A DNA stretch of 64,000 nucleotides from Pseudovirgaria hyperparasitica (taxonomy: Eukaryota; Ascomycota; Dothideomycetes; Acrospermales; Acrospermaceae). The position numbers were made by a program, and so were the translations under genes. Under the pieces are notes generated by a model, which made no database searches, was not told the DNA's origin, and saw only the letters and a program-made list of their open reading frames with translations. This document shows, piece by piece, positions 31,196 through 41,885 of the stretch. How positions within the stretch are numbered: position 1 is the stretch's first letter; each line of letters begins with the position of its first letter. The DNA is taken from assembly GCF_010093815.1 (NCBI RefSeq), contig NW_022985554.1, positions 838,999-902,998 of the forward strand, written 5' to 3'.

Positions 31196-34100
31196 GCAGC
31201 GCAGGCAGAGATGGGTATCGGAAGGCAACTCGAGAAGATATATTACGGTGTTGATACACAGTTGGCTCATATGATGAGGAAAGTGTACGGCGATTTTAGG
31301 TCAGAATCTTTGCTTACGGCGATATGGAGTGGGAGATGTGGTATTTGCACGTTGATCTGTACCCAGTGTTGCCTGGAAGATGTATGAGCATCATCGTGTC
31401 GACTACAGAGCGTATGTAGCTGATCATGCTCAAACATGTAGGGCTTAAGTGGACTATTATTAGCTGGTGTGTGCACGATGCAGTACCTATGAGACGTGGT
31501 GTATGGTGAAAGGATTATCAAATGCACACCATTAAGCATCATTGCTGGAAGAGATATATCATACCTGTGACAAGGATTAGGTATCTGGTTTCCTCCGGTG
31601 AGATATAGTCAACCAGCCTTGTATTGTACTATGTTCATCCAGATGGATCCATGTGCTACAGACTTTGCCGTCCTGTCTGCGTTCCTTCAGCTTCTCCTGT
31701 GGCAGTTTCCACTCATCCTTCCATGAATTTGAACTCTTGTGACTTCTATCTTGGCCAGTCTCAGACTGCCTCAGAGTGCATGATACAAGTTGCATATAAT
31801 AGTATCTAGACAATGTGTTTCGCCTAGGACGTGGGCACGTTCGGCGCTGGATTGAATTGACGCGTTTCCTCATGGATCTTAGTTAGCGCCCGCTCCGCGC
31901 CCGCGGTACGTTGCAATCCGCAAACCCTCCTCACCAACAGCCCGCTTAAGTTCCTTTCCTGTCATCTGCTATGGACCGGCTAGTCTCAGAAGTGAGTGGA
32001 TATGGGATACACTGTGATGCTGCGATCGCCAAATGATAAGGATAGGACTCATTGCCGCCGCCATATTTCGCTCAAACTCTAGCGCATTTCACCGCCAACC
32101 TCGGCGGCAATATAAATCCACTCGCAATCCCCTTTCATCCATTCGATATGGCCTCGTGTCAAGCAAAACGAAACACCTGGAAAAGTGGGCGGCAATGCTT
32201 GATGCCAGAATGCGAAGGTGAGTAGTTATACCCACCGGTTGTGGACTGCGACTGATCGTTAATAAAAGAGAAAACACGCCCACGACTATCTCCTTATAGT
32301 ACCACACGCCTTCGCCGTCAGACTCACACTATATAAGAATAGCGAACCAAAGCACACGCCTCCCTCCCCAATTAGCAAAAGTCCTGGCAAAGAGGCATGT
32401 CATTGCTATTATCTTGCCGTGCAATAAAGCTAACTTGAGTCAAGCTCCTGCATAACAAAGGTTGGAAACGAGAACGATCGCATTCAAAAAGCCAAAGAAA
32501 AGGGTACGGCCTAAGGAGCTACAACAATCTCAAGCCACTGGCTGAAGATGGGAACATTTTCAAGGCGACTTACTGATCTGGAAAGGAGGGATCCACGTAG
32601 ATGAGGACTCTGTTTACCGTGGAGTTCCTCCTTCCCTTCACCTACCACGGTCTCCTGTCTGATGCAGTTTCCGTACCCCTAACCCCCCGCAGGAGATTTT
32701 TAAGGAGCTAATATATCCCAAATCAATTGCCTTATTCCTCCCATGCCACCGACAGGAAGTGCTCACTACTAGGGAGATGCGGGAGGGTACGAGGGATACC
32801 CACTCTTGCTTAGTGAGGAAGCTACTGGGTATCTATTACTAGGACGTTGACGGAGGCGGACGTTCGACCTTCTGTATCTCTAGCAACGAGAAGCGCCAGA
32901 AAGCGCCATTGTTCTCAGTATCGAGAGCAGCAGCACGACGGAACGGAAGATGTTATCTTTGTTCCAGTGCTTTGAAGCCCTGAAGAGCTTATGCCCAATC
33001 TGCAACTTGTTTGTTGCTTCCAGTCGCCAATAATACCCTCTGGAATTTGATGGACAACGGCTTAGATGACTACCAGCCCGTGATAACGTGTACGATGTTC
33101 TAACGCGTGCATCGTACCGATTCAGTCTTGCTTGGGAATGTTGTAGGCTCAACTCTCAGTCTCTCTCTTTCTCCCCAAGAATACTAACCTATTCTGGTAT
33201 GTGTGCGTGTCACTGTGTATCTCACAGTAGCGTAAGCTGTACCACGGGGCACAATTGCAAAGACATGGTCGGTAAGCTAGTAACAAGATATATAATCTAA
33301 CATTGTTCATGGCTACTGAACTGCCTCGGCGTGAGCAATGCGAGCAATGTGGAAATGTAGAAAATGAAAGTAGCTCTCTTTCAGCCAGGCCAGACCAGGC
33401 CAGGCCGACGGTTAGTAGCGGGCCGTTTGCACGGAGAGCCCGGAGAGGACGAACTACCTAGGTAGGGTATTACTAGTACAGTAGGAGTATTATTAGTAAA
33501 TAAAGAGATGCAAGGGAGTCAACAAGTGCGTGTCAAGCTAAAGATTCAATTCCTTCGAAAGCGGGCCGCTAATTACCCCGCTATCAGTAAGACAGCGACG
33601 ACGAGACGCGCTCAGTCGCATTGATTGGCTGCTTGTGTCGTGTCAAAACATGCTGGAATGATAACCGACGGCTTTCTTCCCTGTTTCCTCTTCCCTGCAT
33701 CTTTGGGCTTGGGGGCCTTGGGAGTTCTCAGGTGCAGACTTACCCTTGTTCTAGTGGCTTTCTGGAATTCTGGGCCTGTCACGCTCTCGACTTTGGTCGC
33801 ATGTGTGTTCACTTGACCAAGAAGACGTGATGATAGCGAGAGGAGGGAAGAAAGAGAAGAATGGAAAGACGCGATACGCAAAGACCCAGTCGGTACCAGC
33901 TATATCATGCCTATGTACGACCTGTGTGAAAGGCTGCTATGTGTGTGTGTGTGTCAAATCATTGCTGATATCTATCCATCGCCTAGTCGTCGTTCAGGCT
34001 CACCGTCACGACGGCCGAGTCTAGCTAGGTAGGCCCCCCTCCCACTTGGACCTTTGTTTGGCCGGTAGAGCGCATTTGTACACATATACAGCATGTAATT

Positions 34101-34942
34101 ATTAGTGGGTAGCCATGGGTATGGTCATTCATGGGCTGTGCACGCCATATTGCTCGAGTCTTATCGCGGAATTCTTCTTGTTGCTTGTGCATCGCCGCAT
34201 GTTCCGCCTCTGTGGAGGTCTGCCATGCCCTGCTACGCCCGCCAAGAAGCTGCTAGTTCTCGCCTCCCAGGGCTTTTCCGCCGCCACAATGGAAGATATG
34301 AACTTTGGACGGCTCTCATTGCTGCCTTTGCGCGGGCCAAGCTCAAGGCTTTGCTCAAGGTTGCACCCATGAGTTGTGGTTGTACTTGTAGTTGCTATCG
34401 CTGGCCGGTCTGTGCCAATATGTAGCCGTGTGCCCCATGCCCTCTTGGGGAGGTCAGAGCAATCAGATTGAGACTGCGCTATAAAGCTCTCACCGGCCCT
34501 CATCCGCCCGTGTCCACGTCGAATCTTTCGTATTCCAGTCGTCGTTTCGACACCTGGTCTCGTCTCCTCTCGTCTGGTCATCCCACTTCATCGTGCCAGT
34601 TGCGCTACTATATTGATATAGTGTGGTAGACGCCGGCGAGCTGTCTCGACCTTGATATCCCTTCCCTCCCTCCGTCTCTCCGCACCTCCGCTGTTAGCGA
34701 CGAGCTACCCATCCACTACCCCACCGCCCACGCACGCCTCGCCTGACTGCGCTTGACGTTCCGGGCTGTGAATAGTCTCTCTCTCTCCACCACGCACCGC
34801 GCTAGTATCTGCTTGTCCACAGCAGCTGCTCATAACTCACACCTTTTCACACAGGCCCTCAGCTGTGTCTCTCATTTAAGCCTTGCAGCTCGCTGCTTGT
34901 ACAGGAATAACCTTACATCTTTCTGCCACTTGATTCCACACC
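31196..34942. other. 3.7 kb gene-free stretch
   Basis: No frame of convincing content, no tRNA or rRNA. A TATATAAG box lies at about 32329-32336 without a recognisable gene after it. The region 34600-34942 is CT-rich and is the likely promoter and leader of the permease gene. Two antiparallel frames at 34105-34581 overlap and neither looks like a known protein. Confidence 0.5.
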
Positions 34943-36853
34943 ATGGCCATCTGGAACAGGAAGAACCACAGTGATACGGCCTCCGACGAGAGTCCGCAGC
35001 GCGCTCAGGAATTCGGAAAGTCTGAACAAGACTATCCTCAAAATGAGACCATCGTGCTGGCTGATGGCCAGCAAGAAATCTCAAATAAGGAGGGCACAAA
35101 GCTTCACCGTGGCCTCAAGGCCAGGCATATCACTATGATTGCCATTGGTGGTGCTATCGGCACTGGCTTGATTATCGGTACTGGTGCTGCTCTCGCGAAA
35201 GCTGGGTGAGTCTATCTGATGCGACACAGTTTTGTGTGTAAATACGGAATGAGCTGACCATATCTACAGACCTGGCTCAATCCTCATCTCCTACTCCATG
35301 GTCGGTCTTCTCGTCTTCATTGTCATGGCTGGTCTCGGTGAGATGGCTGCGTGGCTTCCTCTCGGTTCTGGTTTCTCTGGCTACGCTACTCGTTTCGTCG
35401 ATCCGGCTCTTGGTTTCGCTCTTGGCTACGTGAGTTTCCAATTCTCACTCCAGGCAGAATGTGAGCTAATCATTGTGCGCAGACCTATTGGTTCAAATAT
35501 ATCATCGTCACGCCCAACCAGCTGACCGCTGCTGCTCTGGTAATCCAATTCTGGTGTCCACCTGAAAGAGTAAATCCTGGTGTCTTCATCACTGTCTTCT
35601 TGGTGGCAATCTTATGCATCAATTACTTCGGCATCAAGTTCTTCGGTGAATTTGAGTTCTGGCTAAGCAGTATCAAAGTCGTCGTCATTGTTGGTCTGAT
35701 TCTGCTCTCCTTCATCCTCATGCTTGGCGGTGGCCCAGACAAAGATCGCAAAGGTTTCCGTTATTGGCGCAACCCTGGTGCTTTCAAGGAGCTCACGATC
35801 GGCGCCAACCACATCACGGGAGATACTGGTCGCTTCCTTGCCTTCTGGGCTTCAATGGTCACGGCTGTCTTCGCCTATCTCGGAACTGAACTAGTCGGTG
35901 TGACTGTCGGCGAAGCCCAGAACCCTCGCAAGACCGTGCCACGCGCCATTAAACTGACCTTCTATCGTATTCTCTTCTTCTACGTTCTTTCTGTTCTTCT
36001 CTTGGGCATGAACGTGCCCTACAACTCCCCCGAACTGATCTTCGCCAACAAGGGTACCAATGGAGGCGCCAACAAGTCCAGTGCCTCTGCCTCGCCCTTC
36101 GTTGTCGCCATTCGTCTCGCAGAGATCCCACATCTACCTGGCATCCTCAACGCCTGCATTCTCATCTTCGTTTTCTCCGCTGCCAACTCGGATCTCTACA
36201 TTGCGTCACGTACGATTTACGGTTTGGCTTCGCAAGGCAAGGCTCCTCGAATCCTGGCCAAGACAGACAAGCGTGGTGTGCCCATCTACGCGCTTGGCTT
36301 GTCCTCGCTCTTCTGTCTGCTTGCATACTTGAACGTCGCTGATGATGCTCGCGTTGTCTTTGGCTACTTTGTCAATCTCGTCACCATCTTCGGCCTGTTG
36401 ACATGGATCAGCATACTCGTCACACACATCTTCTTCGTGCGCGCCCGAAAAGCTCAAGGTATTCCTGACAGTGCTATGCCTTACACATCTCCCGGTGGCA
36501 TCTGGGGCACATACATTGCGCTCTTCTTCTGCTGCCTGATCGCAGTGACGAAGAATTTTGACGTTTTCATTCGCAACCCCAAGACCGCAACCAACGCTAC
36601 CGGCTACGGTAACTTCGACTACAAGAACTTCATCACTGGATACCTAGGCATTCCGCTGTACCTGATCATGATTTTCGGATACAAGCTCTACTACAAGACG
36701 AAGGGCATTGCGCCACTCGAGGCAGACTTCTACTCAGGCAAGGCTGAGATCGATCGCGAGGAGGAGGAGTTTCTGGCCAGGAAGGCTGCTATGGGTGAGA
36801 AGATCAAGGGAGGCAACTGGTTCTACAGGACATTTGTTTCGTGGTTGTTCTAG
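34943..36853 (+). CDS. dip5: Amino-acid permease, Dip5 (dicarboxylic amino acid) type
   Basis: Plasma-membrane proton-coupled amino-acid importer of the fungal YAT family (APC superfamily). Three exons: 34943-35205, 35270-35429 and 35483-36853, giving 597 residues. Introns are 64 and 53 nt (GTGAGT donors). The hydrophilic N-terminus is followed by the family signature LHRGLKARHITMIAIGGAIG and TGLIIGTGAALAKAGPGS in TM1. Other marks are GLGEMAAWLPL, FKYIIVTPNQLTAAALVIQF (closest to Dip5), EFWLSSIKVVVIVG, GGGPDKDRKGFRYW, GTELVGVTVGEAQNPRK and NACILIFVFSAANSDLYIAS. About twelve membrane segments fit. The cytoplasmic C-terminus is Lys/Glu-rich and a likely ubiquitylation region. The Dip5 assignment (Glu/Asp uptake) rests on the TPNQLTAAALVIQ region; substrate range is not proven. 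Confidence 0.9.
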
Positions 36854-37282
36854 ATGTGGTGGGATTTTTTATTGGAAAGGTTACATATGGGAAATGTATG
36901 TGTGGTGATGATACCAATTACGTAGGACGATTATTACGACAGGAAAAGTTGATGCGTATTCCTGAATGGACGCTAGAAGCGTGCACGTGTTTCAAAGTAC
37001 AAAAGACGTCGTGGACAAGCCTGGTCTGATTGATGCTGACTGTGACGTGATGTGAAGCTTTTCTAGGTACCTAGTAGGCGGGGAACACTCCGTAAGACCT
37101 TCCCCGAATCCAACGGCGCCTGCTTCCGTGCATCAAACATCCATCAACCAACGGGAAGAGCAACTTGACGACGCGTCTCATTCCGCTTGATCCGATCGAG
37201 GATCATGGCCTCGACGTTTCTGTTGAGGCATCCTGGCTTCTCAACTCCAATCTTTTCATATCTCTGAGATTCATCCGCTGAC
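36854..37282. other. Intergenic, tandem genes
   Basis: This is the 3' region of the permease and the short upstream region of the CorA-like gene. No gene or repeat is recognised. Confidence 0.5.
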
Positions 37283-39020
37283 ATGGACGGCGAATCTGAC
37301 AAACGCCAGACACCCTTGTCTCCCACTCCGGATTATCCCATGTCAATAAGAGTCCAAGAGAATCGAGCTCTTGGAGCCGGCCAAGGTATTCGACACAGCC
37401 CTGATTCAGACGACCTCCAACAGCGGCCTACATATGCACACAATTCTCACGTCTTCCATCATACACATACTCACGGCTTGACGAGACTTGCTCAAAAGCA
37501 TCGCAAGGCCACGCTCGGCCCACTTCAGCAATGGGAGGAATGGGAGCAAGACGGCAGGGGACCCTATCATGAATACGTCCACAAATGCCTTGAAGCTGGA
37601 TGGACCAATCTCCAGGTATATTAAGTACTGCCCCTGATCTAATCTTTACTGAAGTTGTAGGACCTTGACGACTACTTGTCGGTCGATTTCGAAGACTTGA
37701 ACCTGAAGATCTCTGTCATGGACATCAAGAACGACAACACAGCTCAGCACTACGAAGAAATGCATGACGACATAGAACTGGCAGAATTCATGCGTGAAGT
37801 GAAGCCATTTGGATGCAAGTCTCGTATATATGTCGTCGAGCAATCTGGCTACATATCAAGCAGTATCATGGAGTCTTTCGGTAGCGCTCTACAGCTCGAT
37901 CCTCGCTTCTTCCAGTGGCATATCAGAGGCAGCAAGCACATGTTGTCTATTGCCACACGAAATCGGACGCCCTTCATCACACTGAATTTCAGAATCAGTG
38001 ATCCCTCGGGGGAGACGCCGACTGATACAAAGACATTCAAAGCTTCCATCTACGTATCACGTGCATCGCCCGATTTCTGGACAGGTCAGTTTTGTCTTAC
38101 GAACGTAAAACCGGCACAAGCTCATGCGTACTAGGCGTCGTGTTCATCAGCTCACATTCGAAGGTGATGTTGTCCAGCCACAGCTTCCTGACACCACCCA
38201 CGTTCACACCGGACTTCAGCAACATTCCCACTCCACAGAAGCCGGGCCCCAAAACCTTTCGCGAACTCTACATCGAGATGCTCGCGAGCTCCAATCTTGC
38301 TGAAGCTGCCTTGTCACCTTTTGTCGCCTTCTCTCCGCTGTTCAAGCTCAACTGCTACACCTTCAACCAGCTGATGTACACCTTCCGCCAGGAGGATGCG
38401 AAAGTCGAGGGCGTTTCCGAACTCTATCCCGTCAACCTCACCGAGGAGATTCGCAGGTCCTTGGAAAGCGTCGAGCGCGGCGGCAGTCTAGGCTGGAAGG
38501 CGAGCTCGACCCCCTTTGAACAGGACACCAAAGAACGCCTCCGCGAGGACTTCAATTACGCATTGAAGTCGTCCGAGATGCTCTGGCAAGCCCGCGAGAA
38601 GTACAACGACACGCACCACCGCCGCACAAACGCCCGCATTTCCGCGCTGGCCAACGCATTTGCCTTCTTGTACGCGTTTCTTTTGTTTCATTTGTCACAG
38701 CTACACGTTGCTGACTCGTGCCGAATACTGACAGATTCTACAGCTTCGCCCCCATCTCGCTTATCTCCTCCATCTACGGCATGAATATCACTGAGATCTC
38801 GGGCGACGATAGCAATCCCCGGCTCTGGCAGTTTTTCGTCGCTGTCGCGGGCCTTTGTGTCGTTATTATGCTCATCATTGCCGTTAGTGCCTGGGTCCAG
38901 ATGGCGGTCCAGTTGCATCGCAGGGCGCGGTTCAAGGATATCTTGACGTTTGCTCTGGGTACCAGTATGGCGGCGACCGTACGGCCGAGGAAGGCGTCGA
39001 CGGTCGTGTTGGAGTCTTGA
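37283..39020 (+). CDS. CorA-like divalent-metal transporter family protein
   Basis: Four exons: 37283-37615, 37661-38084, 38135-38669 and 38744-39020, giving 522 residues. Introns are 45, 50 and 74 nt, all GT-AG and in consistent phases. The large soluble N-terminal part includes IYVVEQSGYISSSIMESFGS and SALQLDPRFFQWHIRGSKHM. A long helical region follows (SEMLWQAREKYNDTHHRRTN). At the end come two membrane segments: TM1 (FAPISLISSIYGMNIT), which ends in the diagnostic YGMN motif of CorA channels, and TM2 (FVAVAGLCVVIMLIIAVSAW). The last intron falls just before TM1. Fungal members of this branch are widespread and mostly uncharacterised; transport of Mg2+ or Zn2+ is inferred from the family. 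Confidence 0.82.
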
Positions 39021-39679
39021 GATGGACGTGCTGGTCTGGCTCGCTGGTCTGCTGGCTCGCTGGTCTGCTGGCTCGCTGGTCTGCTGGCTCGCTGGTCCGC
39101 TGGCAAGGTACGTATGGTATAGCATAATATACTATAGAAAGAAGAGGGAAGTAAACTGGAAAGCTCGTTCATGGGATGTTTGTTAGGGTTGGGTATATAT
39201 CCTCAAGCATGGGCTTCCTTTTTTTGTGGTTTACGGTGGATACATTTAACGTCTTATGAAAATTTAAGAGAGCACACACCTAGGCATACTACTACTTACT
39301 ACTAGTATATACCGGCATCAGAGTTTTGGAGGTGGTGCTTAATGGAGATAGAAGATAGAAGATAGAAGATATTGAAGAAGTATATGTATGTGTATTATAT
39401 GTATGCATTGTCGTCTAGGATACGTGGTTGGATGTGGGCTATGGGATATGGAGTTATGATGTATCCAGGATTGTCGCTAGTACCTAGGTATGATGATTAA
39501 CAAGTACGGTCAATAAGTTAATAGTGATATGTTGTCTTCCTGTGTATCGTCTATGTTATGCTGGGAGAGGTGAATGATGTGACTGAGTTCAATTGTGTTG
39601 AGTGAGAATGAAGCAGAAGCAGGGAGCCAAGGGGGTATCATGGATATGCATTACTACTACAACTGAACGGGAGACACTA
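39021..39679. other. Convergent 3' region with a minisatellite
   Basis: It begins with the 16-bp tandem repeat at 39029-39106, just behind the CorA-like stop codon. An AGATAGA run lies near 39346-39372. No gene is seen. Confidence 0.6.
39029..39106. repeat. 16-bp minisatellite
   Basis: About four to five direct copies of CTGGTCTGCTGGCTCG with minor variants, starting 9 nt after the stop codon of the CorA-like gene. It probably lies in its 3' untranslated region. Confidence 0.9.
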
Positions 39680-41422
39680 CTACCAACAATCAAAATTCCC
39701 AAACCCGCCCGCACTCTTCTTGACCTTCTTCCGCACAGGCTGCTGCTGTTGCAGTTCTCGATCATCCCCTTCGCCCCAACCACCCACAACAACGTCGTTC
39801 TTCCCCTTCTCCCTCCCCTTCTCCTCCTCAATCGCAGCCTTGAGATACTTCCCCACACCCGCCACAGCACCATCCGTATCCCCACCCACCACGCCATCCC
39901 GTCTAATCCTCTTCCCCGTCCACGTCGTCCGATCATCCTCCGTCCCGCCCTGCCTCCGCACCTCCTCGTCCGCCGCCTCCCTACTCTCCTTCTCCGCACG
40001 TGACTTGAGAAACTCCTCAAACGGATCGACAAAGACGACGACCTGCTCGATGACGACATCGTCAACGGGTCTATCCTTGTCGTCTGTAGCAACGCTCTCG
40101 ATACGGGAGAGGACGTCCAGCCCGCCGCCATCCGGGAGGACGCGGGCAAAGATGGTGTGTTTGCGATCGAGATGCGGGGTTTGGCGGTATGTGATGAAGA
40201 ACTGGCTTGTGTTTGTGTTTTTCCCTTTGTTTGCCATGGAGACGGTGCCTCGGGAGTCGTGCTTGAGCGGGCCGTCTGTTTCGTCGGCGAAGGGTTTGTT
40301 CCAGATGCTTGTGCCGCCGCGGCCGGTGCCGGTGGGGTCGCCGCCCTGGAGCATGAAGTTTCTGATGGAGCGGTGGAAGGTGGTGGAGTTGTAGTAGCCG
40401 CGTTTGGCGAGCTGGACGAAGTTCCAGACGGTTTTGGGGGCGAATTCGGGGTGGAGTTCGAGGGTGAGCGGGCCGTGTGAGGTGTGCAGGCGGGCGTAGC
40501 CCTTTGTTTTGATGCGTTTGGGCTTGAGCATGTATTCTTCGTCGGTGAGGATGGCGCGCTCGTTGGAGGTGTGTGGGGTGAGGCCGGTGCTGGTGAAGGA
40601 GGCGGCTGCTTTGCCGGTGGTGTGTTGGGCGGAGTTGTATGCTGGTTTTTTGATCTGGTTGAGGTGTGCGGGTGCTGCTGCTGTGCTGCCGGGTCTTGTC
40701 ATGGCCGTGGCTTGCGTCGCTGATGGCCCGGAATTGGCGGCCTTCTTCTCTCGTTCCGCTCTTGCCTTCGCGATGGCCTCTTTGGCCTTGACTATCTTCC
40801 CGGAGCTGCCGAGGGCGTCTGCGTTGACGCCGCTGCTCCGCTCCGCCTCTTGCGCGTCCGTCAGCGTCCTGACACCTTCTTGGACATATTTGAAGCTGCT
40901 CAAGTCCCTCGCGCCCAGATTCTGCGGGTCCTGCAGCGTGATCAGGTCCTTCCTCGTAAAGTCCTCCTCGCTAACCAAGTCCTTCCAGTTCTTTGCCTTT
41001 ATATTCAACCGATCAATCGTATCCCACGTGAATACATTTCCAGTATTTCCGAGGGCCACAATATGGCTGTTATCCGTCAAGACGCGGTACGTGACAGGAT
41101 CTACAAACTCGCCGTCGTCGTTCTTCATGAAGTTCAGCTTGATCAGGTCGGCACTCTTCAAGGGCGTGCCGTTGATAGGGTTTGTGCCATGCTTCTTTAA
41201 CCATTCCAGTATGTTCTCCCAGTCGAATATCACTCCGTCGGATGTGCAGACCGGCTGTTTGAACGGCTGTAGGGAGACGGCGCAGAAATTGAATGGTAAG
41301 CGGCGGAAGTTTGCGCCTGGGATCTTGGCCTTTGAGGCACTTGAGCCTTTCGAGGCGCTGAACGCATCTTCAGAGGACCATTCTGAGTGGGTGATATATA
41401 GCTTGTCCGTACCTTTTCCCAT
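39680..41422 (-). CDS. cyp8: U-box cyclophilin, peptidyl-prolyl isomerase-like 2 (Cyp8/PPIL2)
   Basis: A nuclear peptidyl-prolyl cis-trans isomerase with a U-box; the orthologues are spliceosome-associated and can act as ubiquitin ligases. Intronless, 580 residues from the ATG at 41422 (MGKGTDKLYITHSEW, the family's usual start); an upstream in-frame ATG at 41500 is unlikely. The U-box begins at FCAVSLQPFKQPVCTSDGVI and runs through WLKKHGTNPINGTPLKSADL. The middle is helical with an Ala/Lys-rich stretch. The cyclophilin domain begins TSHGPLTLELHPEFAPKTVW and includes FHRSIRNFMLQGGDPTGTGR (catalytic Arg in FHR), SQFFITYRQTPHLDRKHTIF and the closing VDDVVIEQVVVFVDPFEEF. The C-terminus is charged and ends in the AGGFGNFDCW type tail. 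It is transcribed toward the CorA-like gene. Confidence 0.93.
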   Translation of the reverse strand: MGKGTDKLYITHSEWSSEDAFSASKGSSASKAKIPGANFRRLPFNFCAVSLQPFKQPVCTSDGVIFDWENILEWLKKHGTNPINGTPLKSADLIKLNFMKNDDGEFVDPVTYRVLTDNSHIVALGNTGNVFTWDTIDRLNIKAKNWKDLVSEEDFTRKDLITLQDPQNLGARDLSSFKYVQEGVRTLTDAQEAERSSGVNADALGSSGKIVKAKEAIAKARAEREKKAANSGPSATQATAMTRPGSTAAAPAHLNQIKKPAYNSAQHTTGKAAASFTSTGLTPHTSNERAILTDEEYMLKPKRIKTKGYARLHTSHGPLTLELHPEFAPKTVWNFVQLAKRGYYNSTTFHRSIRNFMLQGGDPTGTGRGGTSIWNKPFADETDGPLKHDSRGTVSMANKGKNTNTSQFFITYRQTPHLDRKHTIFARVLPDGGGLDVLSRIESVATDDKDRPVDDVVIEQVVVFVDPFEEFLKSRAEKESREAADEEVRRQGGTEDDRTTWTGKRIRRDGVVGGDTDGAVAGVGKYLKAAIEEEKGREKGKNDVVVGGWGEGDDRELQQQQPVRKKVKKSAGGFGNFDCW

Positions 41423-41885
41423 CTCGATCGTGTAATGCTTGACACTGGTAATAACCAGATCCGATGATTTGAACGAGCTACAACTTACGTATAGGTTCAT
41501 GCACAGAAGCTAAGCGTGACAAGATATCAGCCAAGACATGTATATATAGTCACAGAAAAATCTGCGTTAATTCACTTTTGGCATCTAGCATCGTGGTTCA
41601 ACTTCTGCTCTGTCGCACCAGCATTATAATTCATTCGCTATAGCTTCATTCATAATACTGTGATAGCTCACTCAAACGACATGATCGAGTTCAACATGAA
41701 TGAGATGCAAGCTCAGACGACTATCAAACGAACGCCAGAGTCAGGCACCCAAATTGTTACTTGAACCGCTCAAGCTAGGTATCTTCAAAATCCGTCCATG
41801 GCACCGAGAGCATGCCCAATTGATACTTCAAAACGATCGACAAATAAAATCAGGGGTAACGCCAACCCGTTCAAAGCCTACCAGA
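41423..41885. other. Intergenic, tandem minus-strand genes
   Basis: Upstream region of cyp8 and downstream region of the next gene. No gene or repeat is recognised. Confidence 0.5.

Noticed and set aside
34105-34581. Two antiparallel frames of about 100-150 residues
   Set aside because: Neither has a recognisable domain or a convincing leader; the strands overlap and the composition does not favour either.
40509-41435. A 308-residue plus-strand frame opposite cyp8
   Set aside because: It is fully antisense to the U-box cyclophilin, whose motifs are unambiguous.
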